Source: Hevea brasiliensis
Lineage: Eukaryota; Streptophyta; Magnoliopsida; Malpighiales; Euphorbiaceae
Assembly: GCF_030052815.1 (NCBI RefSeq)
Contig: NC_079504.1
Location: 39,563,623 to 39,627,622 of the forward strand
DNA length: 64,000 bases
Direction of reading: 5' to 3'
Part shown: positions 14,096 through 26,625 of the stretch, in pieces
Layout: each line of letters starts with the position of its first letter
Numbering within the stretch: the first letter of the stretch is position 1
Program-made: the position numbers and the translations under genes
The notes under the pieces: generated by a model
The model's database searches: none
What the model saw: only the letters and a program-made list of their open reading frames with translations
What the model was told of the DNA's origin: nothing

Positions 14096-14107
14096 GCTCT
14101 GATACCA
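14096..14107 (-). other. Primer binding site of element B (initiator tRNA-Met type)
   Basis: On the minus strand TGGTATCAGAGC lies a few bases after the 5' LTR end at 14116. It is complementary to the 3' end of initiator tRNA-Met, the usual primer for plant Ty3 chromoviruses. Confidence 0.9.
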
Positions 14108-14115
14108 CCAAAACA

Positions 14116-17100
14116 TGTCACACCCTACCCCTCTGTAAGGCATAACATGATCCCGTAGTATACCTAATGAATTACCAACTCCGTCTACTGATAACCCATT
14201 AAATACACTACAAGGGATTTTAAAAACTTTTCTTACTTCTTTTCTGATGGTGAGCACTATTTACAGTGTTAAAGACTTTGGTGAATCAAGTGAAATAACT
14301 AACTCATTTGGTTTATTTGGAATTTCAGTAAAAATTTTGGCGAGTGCCATCTGTATTTTGGACAAAAGCAGTTCTTGAAAAACACTGTAAAAGCACTTCA
14401 ATAATTTTCCAAATCTCTGCTCCAATACATTTCTCAACACAACAATTTATCAACTTAATTCCATTGAAATTTTTCAAAGTCTGAGATAAGGAAATATAAT
14501 ACAATTTTTTTCAAGTCGAATAACTCATAATTAATTTACAACTTCAAGGTACAATTTGAATTTACAACTGCTCAAAACCAAAAACAAAATGTACATACAG
14601 TGTCATACATTACAGTACAAAATGCAAAATACTGGTATACTCATTATACCAGGTAATCCCTCACTGGATGTATATAAACCTAGTCTGTATACTGTCGGTC
14701 TCTACTGCGACAACAATAAAAGCTATCATTGAGACAATGTCTCGATGGTGCACAACATTAACCAAATACAAATTTAAATCACAATTCGTAAATCATATAA
14801 ATAGTGGATACTTAAAACCATAGTCAAATTCAAGACAATAAAGGTCAATAAGAATTTAAACTCCATTTCTCAATATCACAATAGATTTCCATAAGTCAGA
14901 TCATGTTTGAATTCAAAAGACAGTATATGTCAATGAGAGTTTAAATCCATTTCACAATCTCAAATTACACATCAATAAATCACACACAGCTTAATCATGA
15001 TCCATAGTTCAATTCGTCCCAAAAGCCGATGGCTAATGAGGTATTCAATTCGTCCCAAAAGTCGATGACTAATGAGGAATAACATGGCTAGCTAGCAAAA
15101 ATATGAGTACTCATCCAATTCGTCCTCAACAGGCACACACCTCAACACTTTAGCCAGAGAGGGAATTCAATTCGTCCCACTAGACAAGCTAATGAGGAAT
15201 ACGATCAATATACATGATAGCTGTGGTTTCAAACCATTTCCAATGCTTTTCAATCAATAAGTAACCATCAATGTCATTCAAACAATTTTTCACAGTTTCA
15301 AACCATTCACAATATTTTTCAATCAATAAGTGTCCATCAAACTCATTTACACAATTTAAAACAATAATATACAAATAGTCAATATTTATTTCAATTGAAA
15401 ATAATTCAAAAGAAACAGTTGTTGTGCACAAACCTCTGATATTTGTCTCCTGGTCCTGACTCAGTATTTCTTTCCCTTTTGTTGAGTCCTTGTTAACTGA
15501 GAAACACAATTTCAAGTGTTTCAGTGCTAAATTAATTTGCCTCTAACGATAATGTTCGATAAACAATTCACTGAATACCTTTATCTGCTAAGTCACCTAA
15601 TATACCGACCGTCGACGTGTTCTAGGTAATTTAGGTCTTAGTGTCATTAATATGTCATATTCGATAGGGTTTTAGGTTTGGTATGTTTTACCAAAGTCAT
15701 TTCCTTGTTTAGTGCATTTTAATGCAAATTGCTGGATTCCGGGACACTGGTTTGACCTAGCCGGACGATCTAGTTCCCTCGATTTTCGGGTCTCGGTCGA
15801 AACTACAAACTTGTAGATCTATGTCTTACGGACCGCGGTGCAAAATTTTAGGTCAATCCGAGTTAAGTAGACCAAGTTATGATCATTACACTATTGCTGG
15901 TCAAATGGCATCAATTAGGTCATTTTTTTGGTCAATTTGGTCAACTTTGGTTCGGCCAGTTTTTGGACCCGAACTTGTGCAAGCTTTTTGACTTGCTTAT
16001 GGTCATTTCTGGGCTTTGGTGTCTTCATAAGACTTGTAGGTATGGGTCTTAACTATTCATGGTTAAAATTTCAGGTCAATTGGACCTGTTTTGAGTGAGT
16101 TATGGCCTAAACACTCACTGCTGCCCAATTGGTCATTTTTCAGGTCCTAATTGCACCTAATCCGAATTGGTCATTTTCTTAGGTCACCTTGCAAGCAGAA
16201 TTTTGGTATGTTTTCTCAATGAAAGTTGGCACATTTTGTGCCTAGTTTCACCTCCAATTGGTCTCATACCAATTGAGGTTACACATTTAAAGTTATAGGT
16301 CTATTTGCACACTGTCCTCTATATGCCTTTCAAACCCCAATTCAAACACACATTTAACTTGCAATTTGTTCACTTCCCTACCAATCTGTTTTGGTACATT
16401 ACCAAAAGCATATTCTACTTTACATTAACATTACTTTGGGCAGATTACAATTACCCTCAACACACCAAATATACTTCACATTCACAAGTTCTAAGTACCA
16501 TTACATACACACCTAACCATTACAAATCTTACATACACTTTACAATATCAATCTACATACATATCCATCAATCCTTCTAGGTCAACATTCTGCCAACACT
16601 TCCATCAATACATACAATTATTCAAGGGTTCCCAAGCTGCCGAAAATTGTCCTTCAACACCACATTGCCCTACAATTCATCCATTCTCATCCAAGTGCCA
16701 AAATTACCATATAAATGTGAAATAATTCACTAGGATATTAAATCACCATGATCAACATTATTTCTCATCAATTATAGGCATAATAAATCACTAAATGCGT
16801 GACCCCATGGCTGTCCAAAAATGGCTATCTCAATAACTATTTAAACTTTAAAATTTCCTTCACCAAACTAACACCCATAACATGAACATAAAGTTTAACA
16901 AAGGAATTCTCAAAAGTGTAAACTTACCTTTGATTGTAACTTGCTAAACCTTCACCAAACTTCTCAAATTTGGTGTCAATATCTTCCTTGTGATGTGTAG
17001 ACAAAGTTTAATGAAGAACCCTAGGTGATTTGGGGTTGAAATGAGGGATTAGATAAGCTTGGAAGAAAACGTTAATGGTGGATCCTTTCTCCTTCAATTC

Positions 17101-17807
17101 GGCTAGGTTAAGCCAAGTGAGGAAGATGACTTTTGAGTGGGAATAATCTGCCCACTTATAAGTATATTTAATCATTTTAATGTTCTTAGTGGTCCACTAA
17201 AAAATTTAAATCATATTTTAAGCTAACTTTCACTTAATCCCACATAAAACCCTTGATTTTAGCTATTTACTTTAGGTACCACCAAATTAATTTTTCATTT
17301 CATTTTCTAAGTGTAATATTATTTATTTTTAATGGACATTTAGGTCAAAAGACACTTCGGGATGTCAAATGACCATAATGCCCCTGTTCGGGTGGCATTC
17401 CCGATTTTTCGGTATTACCGGGTTTTGTCTGTTTTTCGATTTCTCACTTTTCTTTGTATTAATTATTTAATTTTTCTTTGATCTTTCTAATGATATTTAT
17501 TCTTCAACATGGGTCTATTTAAGTCCTAAAAATGTTTTCCAGGGTTCCCTGCAGTCCAGGGCTAGTCAACGGTCAATGCCGTGACTTCCCAGTGCGGTCA
17601 CCCATCGTTAGGTTTCCTGGCTCGTTTAACTTGGTCACATTTCTTTGCTATCATTTTTCCTTTGTTTTTCTTGTACTTTCTTTTCTTGTATTTCATTATT
17701 TTATGTCTCCTCACTCTCATTGAAGTGTGGTTCTAGGCATCCTAGCTGTCCGGACAGCACTGGTCACCGGAGTAGTAGAACGCACTACCGAACTTTGGGG
17801 TGTTACA
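14116..17807 (-). repeat. Element B 5' LTR
   Basis: About 3692 bp, colinear with and nearly identical to 5582-9284. Differences are sparse through the middle but clustered at 14235-14430 and 14670-14750, mostly around CAG or CTG. In the palindrome module, CTCAGTGG of the 3' LTR reads CTCGATGG here. Confidence 0.95.
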
Positions 17808-17812
17808 AAATT
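17808..17812. repeat. Target-site duplication AAATT, right copy, for element B
   Basis: It follows the terminal TGTTACA of element B and matches 5577-5581 exactly. Confidence 0.95.
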
Positions 17813-19670
17813 ATGAACTTAACTTGATCAAATTACTGAACAAAGTTGGATCAAAAATCTGCCAGAATCAAAATCTCAGTATGAGCGATTGCATGTGAGC
17901 GATGGCGTATTTTGGCTATAACTTGAGCTACAAAACTCCGATTGGGGTGATCCAAAAATGAGAATACACTTAAGACAATAAGGAACATTTTCTATGAAGG
18001 AAGTTTTGTCAAATTCCAACAGTAGATTGACCAATGGAACAGTGCAACTTCGGAGCATCAAAACCGAAAATTGGCAATTTTGCCAAAATGACCTAAGCTT
18101 GAGAAAATGACCAAAACCAACAAGTTTAATGACCAAAATGTGGTATGTGGGTGAAGTTGGAGTTCCCATACCTATTAAGCCTTAAAAAGTCAACAATTTG
18201 ACTTGAATAGTGTAGTAAATAGTAACCCAAAATACAAAAACTTCGAGAACGTCAAATTTAACGCAATAGAGCTAGTTAAAATGAAGTGAAATTTATTTTT
18301 GGATTTACGCTAAGTTATGGTACTGAAACACTGTGAAATTGTGTGTTTCAGCTGAAAAAGACTTGGAAGCCCTTAAAGACTGAGTCAAGGCCTAGAGGCG
18401 ACTCTAGTCAGGTTTGTGCACAATAATAATTGTTTAAATATTTTAATCTCAAAAATTTGACTTCTTTGATTAATTATGTATTGTGTTGTCATTTTATAAT
18501 CGTAAATGTGACTTTGGAAAGTGATCAGATTTCTCATAAATTGTTTGCATAAATTGTTTTGAATGGATTTTATGTTCACACTTAGCATGACAGTACCACA
18601 TTATTCCTCCTCCATTTATGGGGTTGAGATCGTTTATTTTCCTCCCTCTCTGGCTTGCCAGTTGAGGTTGTAGATCGGATGAGTACTCATTAGCTAGCTA
18701 GCCACCTCCCTCATTGATTTTGATTAATGGGCTTGAGATTGCTTTGTCGTGGTGTACAACACGGCATTGATCGGAAATTTTGTGTCATGACTTAACTTGT
18801 GTATGACTCTGGCAACACTGTGTTTATGAAATTGTTTGACTAAACTGTGTTTAATGGATTATTTGACAAAATGGTGTTATTATGGACTTTGATAATTGCA
18901 AAATGTGACTGAGAAATATTTAATTTGTGTTTGGCAATGAATGATTTATTGGTTGCATTTTAAATTTTTATTGTGCACCACTGAGTATTTTATACTCAGC
19001 GATAGCTTCTTTTGCTGTCGCAGATAAGAGCAAGGAGAAAGCAGCAGAGTGAGCTGCTGTTAAATCGAGGACTACTCTGACCATTTTGTACGGGTATTAT
19101 TTTATACCCTTGTAGATAATCTTGATGTAAATATAAAAATGTTGTATGTATCAATGTAGTTGAGCAGTTGTAAATAAATTGTAATAATATTATTTTGGAT
19201 TCTCTTCTGTAAATTTAATATTTGTACATATGGATTTTCTGCTTTATACTTGGTGAATGGAAATATTAAATATTTTGAGATGAGAAAACTTGATTTGTAT
19301 TGTGAAATTATTTTGAAGTGCATTGAATTGAGATGATTGAGTTATTGAAGGTTGGGAGTTGTGAAATATTTTTAGAAGTGCTTTTTACAGGTCTTTGAAG
19401 AACTGGTTTCTCAAAATACAGAGGGAACTCTGTCAAAATTTTTATAAAATTTACGGCAAAATTAAAATGGACAAAAATTTTTATTAGTATTTAAACTTTG
19501 AATAAATGGTTTTTAATTGCTACCAAAATGCTCACCACTTCCAAAATGTAAGAAAATTGTTTTAAAATCCCTTGTAGGGTACTTAATGAGTTATCGGTAA
19601 GTGAAGTTCAGTAGTTCATTAAGTATTCTACGGGATCATGTTATGCCTTACGGAGGGGTAAGGTGTGACA
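17813..19670 (+). repeat. Element A 3' LTR, right part
   Basis: It continues the LTR broken at 5581; the joined order matches the element C LTR around 20513. It ends AAGGTGTGACA at 19670, the canonical end of this LTR family. Confidence 0.92.
18981..19109 (+). other. Triple-palindrome module in element A LTR
   Basis: CTGAGTATTTTATACTCAG (18981-18999) is followed at once by GCGATAGC...GCTGTCGC (18999-19021) and then GGGTAT...ATACCC (19092-19109). The stem bases differ from those of B and C but still pair. Confidence 0.7.
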
Positions 19671-22399
19671 AGAAATACATGAAAACATGCAAAATCATAC
19701 CTATCTAGAACCCTAGGAATTTTGGCCAGCAGCAAACTAATGTTGAAATGGGTAATTTTGATGCAAATAATGAAGTGGTTAAGTGTAAGTGAGGTTATGA
19801 GTACTAAAAATGCATTTAGAATTCAACAAGTGAGTAAGATATGAAAGTTAGGGTTTGGACCTAGGGTTTGGGAAGCAAAATTGTGGGAAATTGGTAAATG
19901 ATATATTTGACCTAATGTGAAGTGAAAAATGGTCATTTGTGACCAAATGAGGTGTGTTAGAAGTGTTGGAATTAAAAGCCAATTCGGATTGGATAAGGTC
20001 ATGTGCTGGCAGCATGACTAAAATTTCCTTTGAGGGACCAAAAATGAAATTTTACAAGTCCAATGGATATGGGACCAATTGGGGATGAAAATAGGCACTA
20101 AATGACACAATTTTCATTTAGGAAGCCTGCCCAAAAAGTGACTAAAACCTAGTGAACAAAGTGACCAAAGTTGAGAAATCGCAGGCTGCCCTGCACAACC
20201 TGACCAAATGAATAGTGTTTGTTCATTTGGTCATAACTCGAGCTAGGCAGGTCAAAATAACCTGAAATTTTACCAGTTGTTAGATGAGATATAGACCTAA
20301 AACTTTCATGAAGAACACCAGCCCAAATTATGCCATTAACCCAATCAAATTACTGAGCCAAATTGGGACACTGAATCTGTAGACTGCAGATTTACCATAT
20401 GAACAGTAAAGTTCAATGGCTATAACTCTCTCTAGAAAACTCCGATTAAAGCGATTCTTGAACTGATGGAAACATAAGACATATTAGAACATTTCATATG
20501 CAGAAAGTTAGACCAAATTATGGACTTAACTTGATCAAATTGCTGAACGAAGTTGGATCAATAAATCTGCCAGAACTAAAATCTGCAGCATGAACAGTAA
20601 CTGTATTTTGGACATAACTTGAGCTACAAAACTCCAATTGGAGTAATTCAAAAAGGAAAATAAACTTAAGACAATAGGGAATATTTTCTATGAAGAAAGT
20701 TTTGATAAAATTCCAATAGAAAGATGACCAATGGAACAGTGCAACTAGGGACACTAAAACTGAAAATTTGGCAATTTTGCCTAAAAACCTAAGTTTTGAG
20801 AAAATGACCAAAACCAACATGTTTAGTGACCAAAATGTTGTATGTGGGTGAAGTTGGAATTCCCATTCCTATTAAGTCTTAGAAAGTCAATAATTTGACT
20901 TGAATAGTATAGTGAATAGTAACTCGAAACACAAAATTTCAAGAACGTCGAATTTAGCACGTTAGAGCTAGGTAAAAGTAAAGTTAAATTTATTTTTAGA
21001 TTTATGTTAAGTTGTGGTACTGAAACACTGTAAAATTATGTGTTTCAGTTGAAAAGAATACCGAAAAAGAACCCGAGGAATCGAGTCAAGGCCAAGAGGC
21101 GACTCGCTTGAGGTTTGTGCACAACGTATACTTTTTATAATCATCTTTTGCATACTATTTTGAATAATGTGAAATATTGGATTATGGCATTCTTATGATG
21201 TTTGATCTAAATTGTTGAAATGTTATTATGTATATTTGAAATGACAAAGTTTAGCAAATTGTTAAGATAAGTTTTGAAACCACAGTGTCATGACCATATA
21301 TTTGAACACCTCACTAGCACGACTAGTGGGGGTAATTAGTTTTGAAATTTGATTCTTTCTCTGGAGAAGTGTTGAGGTGTGCCAGTAGAAGAGGATGTGA
21401 ATGGATATCCATATATTTGAGCTAGCTAGCCTTTTGATGTGATTTCTCTTTAGCTTCTGGCTATTGAGATTCTATTTGTTTCGAATGGCATGATCTAACT
21501 GTGGGTTTTATGAAATGTGTTTTGATACTTCGAAATGAACTTGGTTTGCATTAAAATCTCATAATCCATATTTTGTGTTTAATGCTCATATTTAGTCAAA
21601 TTTTTGAATAAATATGATTTATATTCTGCATAAAGATTATTTTAGTATGTTGTGCACCACTGAGTCCTAGTACTCAGCGATAGCTTCTTTTACTGTCGCA
21701 GATTTAGAGACTAGAGGAGCAGCAAACTGAGCTACTGAGGTGTGAGGATCTATCAGCTTGAAGTTATCAGGTATAATTTATACCCTGCCTGTAAATATTT
21801 ATTTTGATGTATGTATTGCACATTAATGCATGGACATGTAAATTCGATCTTGAGTAGTTTATATAAAGCTTGTATAAAATTTGTAATAAGTTGTAATAAA
21901 TTTTGGTTTGGATTTTTCTGATGTAAATTTTTAGTATGATGTATATATATAAATTGTTTATCTTTAATGAATGAAATTGATTGACAGTATTTTGTTGATT
22001 ATTGAATTTTTGAAAACTGAGAATGATGATTGTTGAATTTGAAACTTAAGAAATTGGTTGAGATTGATTGAGAATTTAAAGAAGTGGTTGAGAAATTATT
22101 GGAAGTGCCTTTTTTTGAGGTATTTTAAGAATTGTTTTCTCAAAATACAGATGGAATTCTGTCAAAATTTTTATAAAATTTGTGGAAAAATAAAATGGGC
22201 CAAAAATTTTAACTAGTTTTTAATTTCAATTAAATGTTTTAAACACCTATTAGAAAACGCTCACCACTTGACAAAAGTAAAGAAACTGTTTTAAAATCCC
22301 TTATAGGGTACTTAATGAGTTATCGGTAGGTAAAGTTCGGTAGTTCATTAGGTATTCTATGGGATCATGTTATGCCTTACAGAGGGATAAGGTATGACA
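19671..22399 (+). repeat. Element C 5' LTR, right part
   Basis: It starts with AGAAA, the target site of element A, and ends with GTATGACA at 22399, just before the primer site. It is colinear with 27576-30900. Confidence 0.92.
21660..21784 (+). other. Triple-palindrome module in element C 5' LTR
   Basis: CTGAGTCCTAGTACTCAG lies at 21660-21677, GCGATAGC...ACTGTCGC at 21677-21699 and GGTATAATTTATACC at 21770-21784. The order and spacing match elements A and B. Confidence 0.7.
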
Positions 22400-22407
22400 T
22401 GTTTTTG

Positions 22408-22419
22408 TGGTATCAGAGC
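22408..22419 (+). other. Primer binding site of element C (initiator tRNA-Met type)
   Basis: TGGTATCAGAGC lies 9 bases after the 5' LTR end, identical to the site of element B. Confidence 0.9.
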
Positions 22420-22587
22420 AAAATTTTTGAAGTATGTTTTAACTTGAGAATTTGTGTCTTTCTTGTTAAGTACAACTGCTCAATGTCCATAATTGTTACA
22501 TACAGTGCATTACATCATGAATATGAACTAACGGAGGGAAATCTCCTTGTGTTACTTATTCAGGAGATACCCTAACTTCAGACTGAG

Positions 22588-25500
22588 ATGGAAGAAGGGG
22601 ATCACTCACTTGAGCAGTCTGTTGAAGCTGAGGCACAAGGGGAAGCCCCAGCTTTGCAGAATGTTAGTGGATCCGTAGCACCAGCCCTGCAAATGCCACA
22701 ATTTCTTGCACAGTTCGCATAGCAGATGGCGGCAATGTTTCAACAAATGGCTGGGGGTATGCCTACTCAAGCTCCACCCCAACCACCTGTGGCACAACCA
22801 CTACTTCCAACCAGACAGTATGATAAATTATTGAAGCATGGGGCTGCAGAATTTAAGGGTACAATGGACCCTTTAGAGGCAGAGCAATGGCTTGAAAGAA
22901 TGGACAGAGTGTTTAAGAAACTGCACTGCCCAGATGAACTGAAGTTTGAATATTCTGTGTCGCTACTGCAAGGGGATGCATATGATTGGTGGAAGACCAT
23001 CCCCCACAACTTGGCTGAACCACCAGTGCTGACCTAGGATGACTTCATCAGAGAGTTCAGACAGAAATACATCCCAGATGCATATGTTGATCAGAAATTG
23101 CAAGAATTTTTGAGTTTGAAATAAGGGAATTGATCAATAGCAGAGTATGAGAGGGAGTTCTCCCGCCTGAGTCACTATGCGGGAAGTCTCCTTACTACCA
23201 GCAAGGCAAGATGCAAGAGATTTGAGATGGGTTTGAAGCCCAGTATAAGGATGCAAGTTGTGGGATTCCGACACAGCAACTTCTCAAAGCTCATGTCTCA
23301 AGCACTTGAGCTGGAGAGAATTGAATTAGAAGCAGCCCCAGTGAAAGAAAAATCAGAGAAAGCTGAGAAATCAGAAAAAGACAAGGGGGAAAATTCAGTA
23401 GAGCCGAGTTCTGGTGGTACCTCTGGAAAGAAAAAGAAGTTTAGTGGACTCAGCAGGGGTCGAGGTGGAAGATTTGGTAGAGGCAGATTTTCCGGACAGA
23501 GACCCCCTAGGTCCGTGATCGGCGAGGTTCACATTCGCCGCTCTGTGAGACTTGTGGCAAGATTCATGGGGGGGAGTGTTATTGGGCCACAGGAGCCTGC
23601 TTTAACTGCGGAGGCAAGGGTCATTTAGCAAAAGACTGCACTAGCACTCCGTCTTTGAGATATGGTTCAGCTCCTACTACTGTCGAGGGATCTATTCAGA
23701 GTCCTACTCCCAGAGGTTCACAGTCAATTTGTAGAGGAAGAGGCAGAGGTAGAGGCACCGCCTTGATTAGGGCACGATTGGTCGATCGGCACAAGAGTGC
23801 TTGATCGGGGTTTATTCAATGAGACAGCGAAAAGAGGTTGAAACTTCTGATATTGTAGCCGGTATATTCTCTATCTCTGAGCAAGATGTATTTGTATTGT
23901 TTGATCCGGGTTTAACCCATTCATATGTTAGTGCTAACATAGTCAGTTCACTTGCTGTTCCATGTGTCCAAATGGGTTTTGAAGTGCTAGTAACTAGTCC
24001 ATTAGGACAATAGGTCCGGGTCAACAGAATTTATAGAGACTGTCCTTTGGTGATCCAATGACATGTTTTTCTATTAGATTTGATTGAAATGCCTTTCAGA
24101 GAGTATGATATCATCTTGGGCATGGATTGGTTAGCCAGGCATCACGCCGTGATTAACTGTAGACTGAAGACAGTCACTTTTGGTCTCCCTTTGTACGGTG
24201 ATGTGGTAATACATGGAGAGAGGCATTTATTGCCATCAAACATTATTTTGGCTGCACTAGCTAGAAGGATGATCAGAAAAGGGTGTCAAGCATACTTGGC
24301 ACATGTGATAGACACCCAAGTGGGGAGCCCAGTACTAAGGGACATCCGTATTGTATGTGCTTTTCCGAATGTGTTTCCTGATGAATTGCAAGAGTTGCTT
24401 GACAAGGGCTTTATTTGCCCTAGTGTGTCACCTTGGGGAGCGCCAGTGTTGTTTGTTAAGAAGAAGGATGGCACTCTCCGGTTATGCATTGATTATCGGC
24501 AGTTGAATAAGGTGACAATAAAGAACAGATATCCATTGCCCCGCATTGATGACTTGTTTGATCAGTTGAGGGGTGCAGCTGTGTTCTCCAAAATTGACCT
24601 GAGATTAGGTTATTATCAGCTGAAAGTACAAGAGCAGAGTATTTCTAAAACTGCCTTCAGAACCCGCTATGTCCATTATGAGTTCTTAGTCATGCCATTT
24701 GGGTTAACTAAAGCTCCAGCTGCTTTTATGGATCTGATGAACACTATCTTCAGACCATACCTCAACCAGTTTGTGGTGGTATTCATAGATGATATATTGG
24801 TCTATTCGAGGAATGCAGAAGAGCATGATAGACATCTGCGGATTGTACTGCAGACTTTAAGGGAGAAACAGCTATATGCCAAATTGTTGAAATGTGAATT
24901 TTGGCTAAAGGAAATATCTTTCTTGGGGCATGTAGTATCAGAAGAGGGCATCAAGATAGATCCAAGTAAGATTGAAGCTGTCCTTAATTGGAGGCCACCC
25001 AGAAATGTCACAAAAATTCGTAGTTTTCTGGGTTTAGCTGGATACTACCGTCGGTTTGTGAAGGGATTCTCCATGTTGGCATCTCCATTGACCAAACTGC
25101 TTAGAAAAGATGTGAAATTTCAGTGGAGGGATAAATGCCAACAGAATTTTGATGAATTGAAAAGATGTTTGACTGAAGCTCCAGTCTTGACTTTACCTAC
25201 CCTGGGTAAAGAATATACAATTTATAGTGATACTTCTCACAATGGGTTAGGCTGTGTATTGATGCAAGATCGAAATGCTATTGCCTATGCATCACGCCAA
25301 CTGAAACTGCATGAGAGGAATTATCCAACACATTATTTGGAGCTTGCAGCTATTGTGTTTGCTCTTAAGATCTGGAGACATTATTTGTATGGAGAAAAGT
25401 GTTACATCTACACAGATCATAAGAGTTTGAAGTATTTGGGCACCCAGAAAGAGTTGAATTTGAGACAGAGGAGATGGTTAGAGTTGATAAAAGACTATGA

Positions 25501-26580
25501 TTGTCTGATAGACTATCAACCAGGAAAAGCTAATATTGTGGCTGATGCCTTAAGTCGCAAGACCATGGCAAGTCTACGGGTTACTCCTTTGTCTTTAGTA
25601 CATGAGTTAAGATCATTGCATGCCAGCTTAGAGATTTATGATGATGGGCAGACAGACAGATTGGCCAGGTTGTACATTAATGAGATTGTGAGACTTCATG
25701 GAGTACCGGTATCCATTGTATCAGACAGAGATCTTAGGTTCACTTCTAGATTGTGGGGTAGTCTTTAGAGAGCCCTAGGAACTAGATTGAACTTCAGTAC
25801 TACATTCCACCCACAGACAGATGGCCAATCTGAGAGGGTAATTCAGATCTTGGAGGATATGCTACGGGCTTGTGTGATTGAATTTGAGGGCAGTTGAGAC
25901 ACAAACTTGCCTTTGTTGAGTTTGCTTACAACAACAGCTACCAATCAAGCATTGGGATGCCTCCATATGAAGCTTTATATGGCAGAAAATGTAGAACCCC
26001 ATTGTGTTGGGATGACGTGGGTGAAAGAAAGATGATTGGACCCGAAATTGTTCAACAAACTGAAGAGAAAATCAGGGTGATCCGAGATCGACTTAAGACT
26101 GCATCATACCGTCAGAAGTCCTACATTGATTTGAAGAGAAGAGATATTGAGTATGCAGTGGGTGAGAAAGTTTTCCTCAAAGTTTCTCTATGGAAGAGAA
26201 TTATGAGATTCGGCAGAAAGGGGAAACTGAGTCCTCGTTTTATCGGGCCATATGAGGTTCTGGAAAGGGTAGGTCCTTTAGCATATCGTTTGGCACTACC
26301 TTTAGAGTCGGAAAAGATACATAATGTCTTCCATGTATCGATGTTGAGGAGGTATCGATCAGACCCATCTCATGTACTACCAGTAGAGGAAATTAAAGTG
26401 AATCCAGACCTCACCTATGAAGAAGAACCCATAGAGATTCTGGCTTATGAGGTGAAGCAGCTACGAAACAAGCAGATACCGTTGGTAAAAGTGCTGTGGA
26501 ACCATCATTCGGGCCAGGAGGCTACTTGGGAATGAGAAGAGGACATGAGAAGACAATACCCACAGCTATTTAGAGATTAG
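22588..26580 (+). pseudogene. Element C gag-pol (broken, with two internal deletions)
   Basis: The Gag ATG is at 22588; stops lie near 22721, 23035 and 23122. A complete CCHC knuckle is at 23598-23639. The protease motif is near 23900, reading DPGLTH where A and B have DPGSTH. A long open frame, 24080-25768, carries the end of protease, RT with FIDDILVYS near 24790, and RNase H. Compared with A it lacks 123 bp just before RT and 531 bp between RNase H and the integrase core. The second gap removes the zinc-binding HHCC region and the first catalytic Asp of integrase; both gaps keep the frame. A TAG near 25767 stands where A has CAG. The rest of integrase and the chromodomain continue at 25894-26535, and the terminal stop is at 26578-26580. 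Mobility would require enzymes from another copy. Confidence 0.9.
23598..23639 (+). other. CCHC zinc knuckle of element C Gag
   Basis: It reads C-F-N-C-G-G-K-G-H-L-A-K-D-C, with all four zinc ligands present. Confidence 0.9.
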
Positions 26581-26610
26581 TACCAGGTAAAATTTCGAGA
26601 CGAAATTTAT

Positions 26611-26625
26611 TTAAGGGGGGGAGAA
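26611..26625 (+). other. Polypurine tract of element C
   Basis: TTAAGGGGGGGAGAA directly precedes the 3' LTR start at 26627. Confidence 0.85.

Larger units (their letters stand above)
5582..17807 (-). mobile_element. Element B: complete Ty3/gypsy chromovirus (Tekay/Del-like), 12226 bp, nested in the LTR of element A
   Basis: Both LTRs are present (3' LTR 5582-9284, 5' LTR 14116-17807, about 3.7 kb each), with a primer binding site, a polypurine tract and a gag-pol region on the minus strand. It is bounded by TGTCACA at the left and TGTTACA at the right, the complement of TG...CA LTR ends, and flanked by AAATT on both sides. The LTRs are nearly identical over long stretches, so the insertion is recent compared with A and C, yet its coding region is broken in several places. 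It is the youngest layer of the nest. Confidence 0.96.
1..19670 (+). mobile_element. Element A: Ty3/gypsy chromovirus (Tekay/Del-like), 5' end outside window, interrupted by element B
   Basis: A gag-pol region in plus orientation (57-4679) is followed by a polypurine tract and a 3' LTR that opens with TGTAACACCCC at 4726. The LTR stops at 5581, where element B is inserted, and resumes after 17807 in homologous sequence until it ends with GTGTGACA at 19670. The domain order protease, reverse transcriptase, RNase H, integrase, chromodomain is that of Ty3/gypsy chromoviruses; the integrase tail and long LTR fit Tekay/Del. The right flank starts AGAAA (19671-19675). The same junction sequence occurs uninterrupted in the 3' LTR of element C at 27571-27580, showing that A entered the 5' LTR of C. 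The 5' LTR and primer site of A lie left of the window. Confidence 0.92.

Noticed and set aside
6664..16580. Paired open frames within the two B LTRs (6664-6990 with 15189-15515; 7780-8055 with 16305-16580)
   Set aside because: They recur only because the LTRs are duplicates; they show no domain and no codon bias.
22408..22419. tRNA-Met-like sequence
   Set aside because: Only the 12-base primer binding site of a retrotransposon, not a tRNA gene.
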